Shown: one piece after another, positions 35,901 through 47,403 of the stretch | Numbering within the stretch: position 1 is the first letter of the stretch | Layout of the letters: each line of letters opens with the position of its first letter | From: Spirodela intermedia | Taxonomy: Eukaryota > Streptophyta > Magnoliopsida > Alismatales > Araceae | Assembly: GCA_902729315.2 (NCBI GenBank) | Contig: LR746268.1 | Coordinates: forward strand, 3,093,501 to 3,157,500 | Length of the DNA: 64,000 bases | Reading direction: 5' to 3' | Made by a program: the position numbers and the translations under genes | The notes under the pieces: model-generated | What the model was told of the DNA's origin: nothing | Seen by the model: the letters and a program-made list of their open reading frames with translations, nothing else | The model's database searches: none

Positions 35901-38900
35901 TTATGATAAAATCGTTGCTTGAATGCAGATTTGTGTTGGAAAAGTGACTACTCTCCACCTTCAACAAGGTGCATTTGTTGACGTTGGATGTGTTCATGAC
36001 GGGTAATACCTTGTTCTTGACCTAATGGTTTGCTCATCTAGTGAGAAACGATTTTCCTTAATGGAGTGGTGCCTTGCCCCGTGAATCTTGCGCTGCCTAT
36101 TTTTTTCAGAGTTGTGCTTAGAATTTGGAAAACCAACTGTTAATTTTTTTCTCCAGGAATGTGTGAGCATAGTCAATAACTGTAAAGAGCTTTCTGTTGA
36201 ATTCTGATATCTAGATTTGAGACCATAAAGTTACATGCCGTTGTGATGGCCATGCTCAAAACAAGGCTACCACAGAAGAATGATTCAATTGGTGTCATTC
36301 CTTTCTTATAAACTTTTCAATATGTTATTTTAGGAATTTTTTTTCTGAAAAAAAACTCAACGTATTTTTCTTATCATAGGTATGAGGAGTTTTGCTGACT
36401 TTGGCCATTTGGACGTTCATGGAGTGTAGCCTTCTAAAAGCATACAACTGAGTGATTAGTTTGCCTGATTTCTACATCTGGCGACTGCTAATCTCTCCCA
36501 TCAATCTAGTTCAATAGCTTGTTCTATAATCCAAATGTGAAATTGGAAGTCAGAATTTTTGTTCAGATTTAAGGATTTTGATTCTTAAGGTTACTTATTT
36601 CTCTGCTAGTTATGGTTGAAGGTTCGTGGTTATAATGCATCTCTTACCATCATTTAGGTGGGTCCCAATAAAGGGTAATGATTGGTACTGGATTCGTCAT
36701 CACATAAAAGTTGGTATGCAAGTAATTGTTGAAATTCTGGTAAGTTATCCTTTGTTATCTTTTTAATGTAGATATCCGGTCAAAATTTTCTTCTATTTGC
36801 ATATTTATGTGTGTACATCAGAAAACTCTTTCGTGGTATCGGTAATAATTTAAGCGGAAAGTCACTCTTATCTTCCTCTTTGTTTTTGCAGGCTAAACGG
36901 GATCCTTATCGGTTTCGATTTCCACTTGAAATGCGCTTTGTTGATCCTAACATAGATCACCTAATGTACGTGGCATGTTTTGTGATCCTTTTCTTCTAAA
37001 TACTTTTTGTCTCTACTGACTATAGTCAGGAATTCAAAATAATGCAAGGGATGGTATAAGGTTAAGGGCCAACCCTTGTCCCTAGTCAAAGAATTTGCCA
37101 TTCCTCTACATCTAATTTATCAAGCTACCAGCTACTTGTCTCTTGTCATTTATTTGATTATTACATGAAATACGTGTGGAATTCCTTAGCAATATTGTCT
37201 GCCATTTTATTCACTTTTGTAATTTCTTTGAAACAATGTGTAATCCGCAATAACGTCCATCATTATTTTCATCTAGTCATTTTAATCCATCTCTTTTATT
37301 CATATCTCGCATTATTACCTCGCCATTTGTTACATGTTTAGTTTTCTGGAAAAAAGTACTTAAGTAATCTTTTATTAATTTTTAGACATCATCTTTTTTT
37401 TAATTCAGTACTTGTTATATATGTCACTTATTTTCTGCTTCCACTCTTTTTGGTATGCAGATTCAATAGGTTTGAGTTTCCACCAATCTTTCATCGAGAA
37501 GAAGACAAAAATCCAGAAGAATTGTGGGTAATGTGCTTTACTCAGTTTTTGAATTGCAAAGATCTGTGGTTGTTTTTTTCTGTTGCATCGCAAATCATAC
37601 CCTCGGCATCATGCATAACATGAAGCAAAAGATTAATCTCACTGATCCAGTTTTAATCTTGAGAAATCCTTCTCCTTTGTGGCTGTGGCACAATTCCGTG
37701 GTGTGTAACGTTAACTGCCCTCTTGAATCTGCCTCTATGGCTAAAAAAATTCTGCATTGATTGGTATAAGAAGGGCATGTTCTTTTGCATTTTCCCTCCC
37801 TTTTGTTGTCTTATGTAAATGGACATGGACAGCAGCCAGGACAAAATGTAGAAATATATAAAACCGGAGAACAAGTGAACAATTGGGGCTCGGAGGGAGG
37901 GGAGGGGCTTGCTGGGGACGAAAGGAGAATGCAGAGTATATGGGGTGAGAAAAGGAAAACAATCTTTTCCCCTCCCTGCATTCTATAGACCTAAGAAAGA
38001 AAATCCATCGTGGGCTGGGAGATCTGATCTTAGTGTGATAAAGGTCATCAGCAGTTAGGTTCTAATTAGACTGCTAATGAAAAAATTGCACACAGTATAA
38101 AGTATACATCTAGGATCTCAGTTTGTGACCTAAAGTGTATCCGTAGTTTCTTGTACCACTATTGTGGGCGAAGAATGATGGTTTCTCTCTGTTTAGAAAG
38201 AGGAAGATAATGTGTTGTAGAGTGCAATAAGTTAATGTTTTGGGTTTTGGGAAGGAATCTCCATCTTTGTCATGTGGCAGTGACAAGAAAGTGGGAGAAG
38301 ATAATAATTAAGGGAATTATGGCTGGGCCAATAGTTGTGATTGGGAATGGTTGTGGCCATGGTGATGCTGATGGTGGTGGTCGCTTGCAAATAACTACAC
38401 AACTGGTGCCAGTCATAGAGGCCATTGAAGGAAGAGATGGAAAAAGGGAAGGCGGCACCTCTGGCAGTCCCAATATTGTTTTCCTGTAGAAGTCAGTTGC
38501 ACATAATTGTCCAGCACAATGATCTCTCTCTCTTTATCTCTCCCCTACCCAATGCATTCACATGCATTCTCACGCAATGACCGACTCATATTGACCCTCC
38601 ATGTTGGAGAAGGCTGCAGTTAAATGCGGAATCTCAGATCCCACATGTTTCTAGCCCATGTTCTATTAGACTTGCACACAGCAGCCCATGCCTTCCCAAA
38701 CTCCATTAGACATTGACTTACAATTATGTCTCACAGGATCTTTTGATATTAGTAACTATCTACTATGGCTCACAAGAATATTCATATCTGTTGCAAAATC
38801 TTTGTATTTTAGCAAATATCTAATATAGTTGGAAGATCATTTTATCTCTCACTAAATCTTTGGACTTTATCACCTATCTAATATGATGCTCGAAAACATT

Positions 38901-41900
38901 TAATCGCTCATAAAATCTTAGGATTATATTATCTATCAAACACGGATTGCAAGAACATTTCATCTCTCAATAAATTTGTGGATTTTAGCACCTATCTAGT
39001 ATGAGTTGCAAGACCGTTCTCAATAAATCTTTTCCTTTATAGCTGAATATAATCTTTGGCTTTAAGCTATGATTTGTAAACCGTCCACAAATCCTGTCGA
39101 GCTGAAAAATAAACCCAATCTCTCTGGAAAAGGCGTCTCCCCTAAATAAATTTTACTTATTTTTCATTCCTGAATTTTTCAACACGGGTTTATATCGACT
39201 AGGTCAGTATTAGGACTAATACAATATCTTTCCCAAATGAAGTCAGAAAAGGTGCTTCTATATTTTGACTGCTGTTTGTTGTTCACTGTTTTCTGTGGTT
39301 TCTTATTTCATGTCTCCATCCATAGAGGGATGCTGGAAGGCCACCAATTCCCAGGAAAAATCCTGGATACAAAATCGAAGAGCAGGCTTTGTTGTCAAAT
39401 CATCCCTATGTTGACAAGGTATTTATCTACTCTTTCCAAATGATCTTATGTGTGAACTATCTTCTGAGGTTTGAGTCAGGGATATAATGTCGTAATTTAT
39501 GCTCAAAAAGGGAATATTTTCTTACATAGTGATGCTGGAATTTTGTCATAAATTTGAGTTGTGCAAAACTAATCAATTTTAAAGCAAAAACCATCTTGCT
39601 CTAAATCGGGGAATTGTCTATGCTCTTAATCCTTAATGTGGATATCGCTCCGTCATTATCCTTAGGGTTCTATCTGCAATGTATGTACATACTTTTGCCA
39701 TAACTCTGCTCTTTTTTGGGAAGCATATCTCGCTTTCATAGTCATTCAAGACAAGTCTCATTTCATGCAGTAATTTTACCCTTTTTCTTCTTCCCCTCTT
39801 TCCTATTAAAGGGAATCCATTACTAGTTTATGATACGATGGAATTTGTCTTTGGAATTTAATAGAAAGTTTGTTCAACATAAATCAAAACTTTAAACAAA
39901 TTTTTGATCATCTAGCTTATATGTTGCGACATAGTCTAATGTGAGCATGTTTTACCGATTTCCTTCCTGCTTTATTGAGTTTCAGTTGAACGTAAAATTG
40001 CTAATGTTTTGTCTGATTTTGTTGAATAAGCTTCGTGTGCTTCTTTTTCTGTAATTTAGCGTTCTTCATGTTATTAATATTTGTCGATTTATTTAAGTAT
40101 GATTAACTGAATTGTTTGGTATGCATTTCAAATTATTGTGTGCAGTTGTGGCAACTTCATGTGTCAGAACAAATGATTCTGGATGATGAGGAGAAAAATC
40201 CAGATAAATACAAGGACAAAGAATTTCTTGAATCATTTTTCAATGCTCCTTATGACGAAGAGCATAGCATTGAACACACCGAAGTCTATTACAAAAAATC
40301 ATGGCTCCCAAAGACGATATTGGTGAAATTACAGCTATTGAGTCCTTATATTCTGACGTTTTGAGGATCTCATTGGCCCCGTATATAATTTTTTTATTTT
40401 TTATATGACAGAAAACTAATGTCAGGGAACTTGACCTAGACGCTGCTCGAGCTGAACGACAGGTTAGTTGTTCATTATGCCGCCCTGATTATAGGAAAGA
40501 TTCCTATACAGGATTTCTGGTTTCTTCAAACGGAAAAAAGGTTTTCTTTCCGTGAGACGCAAATGGTTGAATGGTATATATATACTTTTTCCTCATTAAA
40601 TTGATAGATCTGTCTTGTTTCTAGATTTTCGGAAAGATTTTTGCATTCTTTGATAGATTTTTACTAATTCTTCAATTGCGAAACTGTTTCTTTGAATCGA
40701 ATTTTAACATGAAAGCTCTCAGAATCATGTGGGTTGATGCTCATTAAACAAAAATGGAAGGTAGAGGGAAGTTGATATTGGATTCGAGTGATGCCAGACG
40801 ATCAATAGTGTTTGCCTTGTCAGAGTATGGATTAAAAAGCCTATTCAACTGATCGCTGGTGATCCTTGAGCTGAATTGTGGGCCTGTGATAATGTGGCTT
40901 TCATTTCTGGTTTGCCATTATGCGCTGTTCAGTATTTCATATTCTATCAGGGCGTAGAGCGGAAACTTAAGAACCTTTTTTTATCTGTTTTGATAAAATC
41001 AAAGATGGAACATAAATCTTTGAAGTTTGTTTTCTTGGTTAGACCAGTCAAAAGAGGTACTCTGAAATTTTGCTCATTTTCATACTTGGGTGAGAGAGAT
41101 CATTTTCGTGTATTTGAAAACTTTGTAAAATATATCCCGAGGTCTGAGAACAATGATGCAGGTCTTCAACAGTGGGATAAATTACCTATACTTTTGTGAA
41201 CTTTTATTTTTGTGTTAGACACGGTTCTAGGGAAATTTTCATGTTTAAGTTTATCAGAGAGTGTCTAATAATTGATGTTCCAAAGACTTGGATCATCTGC
41301 TTCAAATGCCAATGGTATTTTAATTCATCTTATATTCTTTGATGTCTTGATGACGAGCAGAAATAAAAACCTCATTTTGGTAATATATGTAGTGAATATT
41401 AGCTAGATTAACCTCTTCTTATTTGATTTTTCTTTTTTGCATGCCCTCATTACAGGCTTTGGTATGCCTGATCTTCGAACTAGTGGTTTTTTCCCCCCCA
41501 AGATTCTGTAGTTTCTACTTGGTATTGTTTCTGTAAAAAGATATGATAATTCTGATGTTGCCCAATGTTTTTGTTGCTCTGATCTAGCTCAACAATAGAC
41601 TCAAGAATGAAGCCAGAGAGAGAGGAGAGGAATACAAGTCGCCAAAGACGAGGCGGATGATTGAAATGGACGAGTATGATTTTCTCCACTGGCGTCGCTC
41701 ATTGGAAGAAAGAGAGGCTTTGATCAGAGATATTAGTGTGTATGTTCTCGCATTGAATTTCACAGTTCAAATTGAGAATCGTGATCCGCTTATAATTTTT
41801 CCGGTGAACATGCTTAGTTATACCATGCTGCATAATATGTGCCTGATGTATGTTTCGTGGTCTATTCTCCACATTTTGTCCAGGTTTCAGATGGGTTTTG

Positions 41901-43773
41901 CATGCCTTTACGGTAGCATAGTCTAATTTTTGACTGTCCTTGGCGCTGATGCTCGCTTTCATATGATATCTATCTGCAGCAACTTGTAAGATGTGATATT
42001 AGACGGGACGTTTTAATTACTAGAATCTAAGGTTTAATGAGACTGAACACGAGAATTTAAATTAGTTTTCTTAGCAGTTTATCTCTTAATTTATTTATGG
42101 AAACTAGCGTTACTGATGAATGAACTAAAACTGCTAACAAATTCACCTCACGACTTGTTTTTTGATGTTTATTGTATCCATCTGTTCTTTAGATTATTCA
42201 TTCATCCGTTTAATTTCATCTCTTGCCCTATTCGTATTCTCATGCTTCCATGCTCATAGCTTAGAAAAGAAATTTCCTAGCCGCAGAAACTCCTGTGAAC
42301 CAGAGGCAGGATCTGAAAGATTGACACATTACTTGTGGAAGTGTGGTTTATCGGCTTGCTAAGTCTGACCTGTCATGGGTTCAAAGGAAAACGACATGCT
42401 GCCTGCCGATGACCTGTATAGCAAGCGCTGGACTTTACATGCTGATTACTGATAACCAGGATAGCCAACAGTGGGTTCTATGCCGGCTTCTCAGTGAATT
42501 GCAGAAATGGGTTCCACGTATGCTCGTAGGCCCTGAACTATCTGAATCACTTGAGCATGTAATTGATGGAGAGCTGCGGTAGTGATCTTCTTTCTCCCTT
42601 CCTCTCCAAAAAGGGATTCCAGGGGGGGCTAGAAGATACTGCAACACTGCTAACAGGCCTGGTTAGCACCTTAAAATTGATGCATGAAAATAGTTGGCTA
42701 CTGGCCGGTGACCACAGGTCTTCTGTCAAGATGAACTCCCATCTTTTACCTGATTCTCAGCATTTCCTGGATTGCTGAAGCTCATGGTCGATTCAGACTT
42801 TCCATCCCTTTAAACAGCGCCAAAAACCCGACAGTATCAGCCCAGAAAAAAATAAAGTCATCAATCATCCTCGATTCAGTTCATCGGATACCTTTTCTTT
42901 GTGTGCCTGTTTTCGCAAAGCGTGAGCAAGCTTGTTTCTGGGTGACCAACATTACTGTTATTGTGATGACCACCGAACCACCTGTTATCGCTGCTCAGAA
43001 TCCGTCTTAATGTTGGTGCTGGCCGCGTCGGATCGATTCAAACTTTCCATCCCTCAAAACACCATCAAGAACCTGACTGCATCGGTACATTTATTTTTTA
43101 CTTTTTATGAACTCGTCAATCATCCCCGGTGCAGTTCATCGAATGCCTCGTCTTGTGTGCCTGTTTTAGCAAAGGTTGAACAAGCTTTTTTTTTTCTGGG
43201 TGACCAACTTTCCCGTCTCTGTTCATCATTACTGTTTTTATTATAGTCCTTATTACTGTTGGTGCTGGCCGCTTCTCCTCATCTTTCTTTCCCCTTGTGG
43301 GTTGCTCTTGGTTCCGTCATGGCAGCCGCAGAGCCCTCGACATGCCGCTGGAAGAGCCGGGGAGATATCTGGATGACAGCGTCCTGGGGAAGGACCGGTA
43401 CGATCCAACGAGCCCTCTGTACCGGTACGACTACTGGGGGGAGCCCAAGAACTCGGAGAAGAGCAAGCAGGTGAGGATGACCGAGGACCACAACCGGTCT
43501 ATCGTAGGCAAAGGCAATGTCTGGTACGATATGCCCTACGAGGAAGCTATAAAGCAGCAGACGCGCGGGGAAGGCAGCAGCCGGAGGGACGCCCTCAGGG
43601 AGAACACCGAACAGGGCGCAGAAGAAGAGGAAGAAGAAGATGACGACGACGATGGCTTGGATTTTGACTACGAGATTCTCGGCGACTCCAGCTCGGTCTC
43701 CGCGGCGGGCAAGCCCTTTGTCAACGGCACGGAGTCGCCCGGCGTGTCGGACGAGGGGATGTTCGAGGATTAG
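30686..43773 (+). CDS. PTAC10: pTAC10/PAP3, S1-domain protein of the plastid RNA polymerase complex
   Basis: Twelve exons: 30686-31495, 35002-35061, 35151-35180, 35929-36002, 36658-36739, 36892-36965, 37461-37527, 39326-39418, 40146-40322, 40412-40462, 41588-41739, 43326-43773. Total 2,118 nt, 705 aa, in frame across GT-AG junctions. The N-terminus is rich in Ser, Pro and Arg without acids, like a chloroplast transit peptide. An S1-type RNA-binding domain covers about residues 298-375 (I-C-V-G-K-V-T-T-L, G-A-F-V-D-V-G, G-W-V-P-I-K-G). Downstream are the family blocks P-P-I-F-H-R-E-E-D, S-N-H-P-Y-V-D-K-L-W and D-E-Y-D-F-L-H-W-R-R-S-L-E-E-R-E. An acidic stretch precedes the C-terminal S-D-E-G-M-F-E-D. 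pTAC10 is a PEP-associated protein needed for plastid gene expression. Exon 1 is GC-rich and later exons AT-rich. Confidence 0.94.
31496..35001 (+). other. First intron of pTAC10 (3.5 kb)
   Basis: AT-rich and non-coding as far as can be seen. It contains a TA/CA microsatellite at 32918-32956. No embedded gene or RNA was recognised; the small open frame at 34024-34260 lacks family resemblance. Confidence 0.65.
32918..32956. repeat. (TA)n(CA)n compound microsatellite
   Basis: A TA run followed directly by a CA run inside pTAC10 intron 1. Confidence 0.95.
42786..43278 (+). repeat. Degenerate tandem duplication, about 244-bp unit, in the last pTAC10 intron
   Basis: Shared ordered blocks are offset by about 243-245 bp: 'gattcaractttccatccct' (42792 and 43036), 'cgtcaatcatcc'-like sequence, 'tgtgtgcctgttt', 'ctgggtgaccaac' and 'gttggtgctggccgc' (43013 and 43258). 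The second unit ends about 50 bp before the exon 12 acceptor at 43325. Many substitutions indicate an old event. Confidence 0.8.
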
Positions 43774-44225
43774 GCTCCGCCGTTCGTCGGGACACCGTGC
43801 CTTGTACAGCACTAGGGGGGTGGAAAATAATCGGCCATATCATGACAGTCTCCTTCCTCGGTGTAACCCAGGCATTGACATTACCCAAAAAGCTTCGAGT
43901 CTCGGCCTTGTTCCCTCTGGTTGACTATGGAACTCCGAGAAAGAAGGCAGCGTGCTGTGATGTGGCGGCGCTCAGCCGTTCGTGTTCAGGGGAGGAGTGT
44001 TCTCCGACGGTCGCGTCGGAGGAGAGCCAGCTGGGCCGCCCTCGTAGCGGCGACGTGTGGTGATTGTTGAGAATTAGATGTCTCCCCACCCCGACACGCC
44101 GCCGGCAGATGCGGCAGGCTGCATGTCCGCCTCTCCTTACCATAAAAGGGTCGAACTCCTCGTCTCCTCCAAGCTTATCGTCTCCCTCTCTCACTCTCAA
44201 GAAGAAGAAGACGCAGAGGGGGAAC
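43774..44225 (+). promoter_or_regulatory. Intergenic and small heat-shock gene promoter
   Basis: The pTAC10 3' UTR and the heat-shock gene promoter share 452 bp. CATAAAAGG at 44141-44149, about 80 bp before the ATG, is a plausible TATA box. I looked for heat-shock elements (alternating GAA and TTC at 5-bp steps) and found no convincing perfect array, only isolated GAA and TTC triplets near 43930 and 44000. Confidence 0.5.
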
Positions 44226-44775
44226 ATGGCGTCGTTGATGCCTTTGGGAGGTGACTACTACGACCCCTTCTCCTGGGACGTCTGGGACCCCTTCGACATT
44301 GGCTTCGGGCGGGAGCGCAACGCTGGCCGCCGCGGGCGGCGGCGGGGAGTGAGCAGCGGCGCCGTCACCGTCGACTGGCGAGAGACCCCTGATACCCACA
44401 TCTTCCGCGTCGACGTCCCGGGTAAGTGCCGGCTCCTGTGGACGTCGCGACGACCTTGGGCTGTTTTCTGATCTCTCTGCGACGGCAGGCCTGAAGAGGG
44501 AGGAGGTGAAGGTCCAAGTGGAGGACGGGAAGGTCCTCGACCTCCGCGGTGAGCGTTCCGGCAAGGAGGAAGAGGAGTCTCCGGCCGGGGGAACATGGCA
44601 CCGGCGGGAGCGGCTTGGATTGGGGAGCTTCCACCGGCGCTTCCGCCTGCCGGAGAACGCCGACATGGACGCCCTTCAATGCTCGCTGGACAGCGGCGTG
44701 CTCACCCTGAAGGTGCCCAAGAAGGAGAAGGCCGCCGCCAGCCAGCCAAGAGTCCGCCCCGTCGAAATTTCTTGA
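44226..44775 (+). CDS. Small heat-shock protein (HSP20 family), probably class I cytosolic
   Basis: Two exons, 44226-44421 and 44489-44775, with a 67-bp GT-AG intron; 483 nt, 160 aa. The N-terminus has the class I-like D-P-F-S-W-D-V-W-D-P-F. The alpha-crystallin domain (about residues 48-146) starts with D-W-R-E-T-P-D-T-H-I-F-R-V-D-V-P-G-L and includes F-R-R/H-R-F-R-L-P-E-N-A and G-V-L-T-L-K-V-P. The C-terminus ends V-E-I-S, a form of the I-x-I anchor. It acts as an ATP-independent chaperone. No transit or signal peptide and no ER-retention signal are present. Class I genes are usually intronless, so class assignment needs a tree. It converges with the mL54 gene. Confidence 0.9.
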
Positions 44776-44968
44776 CCGGCGGCCATCCCTCGCCTCCACC
44801 ATCGTCTTGGCCTTCTTCCCTTCTCACCTCTGTAAATTTCGGCGCCCAGTCGCCGGGGTAGGATGAAGCTTTTGTGGATACCATGTAAAATGGGAAAAAT
44901 CTTTGCCGTCTCCTGAAGCATTGATCCCTGCAGGGAAACGAAACTAAAAACGCAGAAGAGGGGGATGA

Positions 44969-45355
44969 TCAGTTCTTGGCCCTGACAGCGTTGTTCTCCT
45001 TGATTCTGGCGCGGTTGTCGAGCTTGGTGAGGCGCTGGAGCTCGTTGTAGGAGAGGGTTTCAGGCTTCCTCCGCTGGAGCTCGCTCAGGGGGGGGCGCTT
45101 GTCGAGGAGGCGCCACAGCCAGTCGGGGTAGTCCGCATCCGGCATGACCTTGGGGTCGACCCCGTCTTTGAGAATGTTGGCCCCGACCACCGTGGAGGCC
45201 TTCACTTCGTTGGAGATGGTGGAGGCCTTCGGCGCGTCGCCCGCTCCCTTGGAGCCCTTCTTCGCTTTGGCGCCGCCCGCCGCAAACCCTCTACTGCCTG
45301 CTGGCACCCCGATCACACAGATGCGCCTCGAGAGTTTCACGCAGCTCGTCGCCAT
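44969..45355 (-). CDS. Mitochondrial ribosomal protein mL54 (MRP L37/L54 family)
   Basis: A single-exon frame of 128 aa. The N-terminus (M-A-T-S-C-V-K-L-S-R-R, then R-G-F-A-A-G-G) looks like a mitochondrial presequence with a cleavage-type R-x-F-A. A Lys-rich linker follows. The C-terminal half carries family features: L-K-D-G-x-D-P, D-Y-P-D-W-L-W-R-L-L, and L-D-N-R-A-R-I-K-E-N-N at the end. The length is normal for plants. Stop codons of this gene and the heat-shock gene are about 190 bp apart in convergent orientation, so their 3' UTRs may meet. Confidence 0.9.
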   Translation of the reverse strand: MATSCVKLSRRICVIGVPAGSRGFAAGGAKAKKGSKGAGDAPKASTISNEVKASTVVGANILKDGVDPKVMPDADYPDWLWRLLDKRPPLSELQRRKPETLSYNELQRLTKLDNRARIKENNAVRAKN

Positions 45356-47403
45356 CCTCGCTTGCCTTCTTCACGATCCAGCTGTCCTGCGTTTTATCGA
45401 AAATCACGATGGAAGAGAATTTGAAGAGATACCACTTAATATATCAAAATCACATGAGTACTAGTGTACGAAAGTTTTCCTCGGGAACACCATGCATAAC
45501 CATAAGACAGGCCCGCCTGTGTTAGACAGAACCTCAGGGAAAGTAGCCAAGGGAGCTTGGCGTCAGGAGACAAGTTCAACAAGAAATCGGATAGGAACTC
45601 ATGCACGTAAACTCGTGCACTAGGCCCATATTGTCCACCGCCATGTATCCAAGAAGTATACAGAGACACAAGAATATACGGGTATCGTGGATTGATTGTG
45701 CATACAATCTCTGACAGATTAGATAGGCAATGGGCCATAACCGAACCATCTGGCTGTGGATCACGAACCACAATGGCTACGCATGCACCATTTAAGGATG
45801 GGAAACATCTACATGCAAAAATCTTGGCATCTAGATCTTTATCAAGCATAAAAACAAAGAGAATAGATGCCCATGTTGTCAATAGTATTGAATAAGAGGA
45901 ACTGCAATGCCACATGTAGTATATACCAGGTGATTGTCTGTGCGGCTTGAAAAGAGTGTTACATGGGGCAGACGGCTGGGCAGTAAATAATGAACTCAAA
46001 AAAGACAGTCTTGGTTGACTTCCGGTTGATTCCTCCGGATTCCAGTCTATCAGAACTTATATAGGGGCCAGTTGATTCCAGTCAAACTCGATGGCATCAG
46101 CATTTATGGAAGAGATCCAAGCAAACAAGGGTTCATTTGGGTTTTCATATCTAATAAATTAATGGCACCGATATGCCTGATGGCTAGTTGCCGTAAGGTT
46201 TTGATAGAAAGCGCAACAGCGTTGCTTCAATGGCAACTGTGATAGATGGGGGAGATGGATGGGCTTATCGGACTGCATTATATGATGAAGCTCTAAGGCA
46301 CAATAAAAACAAGAGTGTTCAAATAAAAGAAACAAAGATGTTGCGCCAAAAACCAAAACTCGAGAAAAAATAATTGAAAACTGGCCAGGCAAAAGTATGC
46401 GTAAAGAAAAGTTCCATGGAAGGTGAGAACGAACTTGAAAGAGCTCTCAATCCTAGAACATACATATTTTGGTGGGAGCGATGAGTAGAATTAGGGTTAC
46501 TCTTCCCTGTGGCTAATGACAGAGTGACAGCACGGTAAATCCACTGCTCTTGCCATGCTGACAGCCCAACCAAAAGATGGATTTAATTTTTCAACAAATT
46601 CTCATGAACCCTTAGCTGATCGATCACCTTCCAGAAAAGGTGCTGCTATAATGGCATTCCATTTTTTCCATGAAAGAATCTTATGAACTTGGTGAGGCCC
46701 ATCGACTGTAATAATGAGGAATGTATTTGCACACGGTCTCCAATAGACTTGAAATAATAGATTTCAGTATGGGAGCAAGCTTGTACGAACATTTAGCTAG
46801 ATGGCCTTTCCATTTAACTCAACTGTAGTTTGAGTTACAGAGTGGTGACGCGTTTACCCCTGGCGAACTAGGCCAAAAGTATTCCAATTCCATAGATAAA
46901 AGCTGAACTACTAAAAATCCTGAATATTCTCAACCGAAAACAAAGCCAGGCATTGGGTTAAGACAGCCGGAGATGGCAAGCTAACAAGTCACTTATCAGT
47001 AAGATAATTCGCCAAAATTCTCACAAAAAGGGGTCTAAGGAAGTAAGATTGTAGAGAAAAATTTTAGTGGAAAGGTTTAGTCTCCCATCCTGACCAAGTC
47101 TTCGCCAGCCAAATTTATTTTTAACGGAAAGTGACCTTGAGGAGATTTTCCATTCATCACATGATCAAAAATATCAAATTCTCAAACGGGAATGCATATT
47201 TTAAGGCATGATAACCAAAGCCGAAGGCATATTCTAGAAGAGTGAAGTCCAATACGAAGCTGTAGAACCATAAATAGTCCATCAATTGAAGAGGGGACAC
47301 CTACCATCCTACCATGAGAAATGACGAGATGCTTACAGAGAAATGAACATATAAAGCTGATTGTATACAACACATAAGTCAACAAAGTCAGCAAGCTAGG
47401 CTT
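45356..47403. other. Intergenic between mL54 and the PPR gene
   Basis: About 2 kb containing the mL54 promoter and the 3' flank of the PPR gene. The only long open frame is minus 45436-45999 (187 aa, Leu/Ser/Cys-rich). It has no recognisable domain and lacks codon bias, so I do not call it a gene. No repeats or RNA genes were recognised. Confidence 0.4.

Noticed and set aside
43774-44140. Heat-shock elements upstream of the small heat-shock gene
   Set aside because: GAA and TTC triplets occur, but not in alternating arrays with correct 5-bp spacing, so I do not annotate an HSE.
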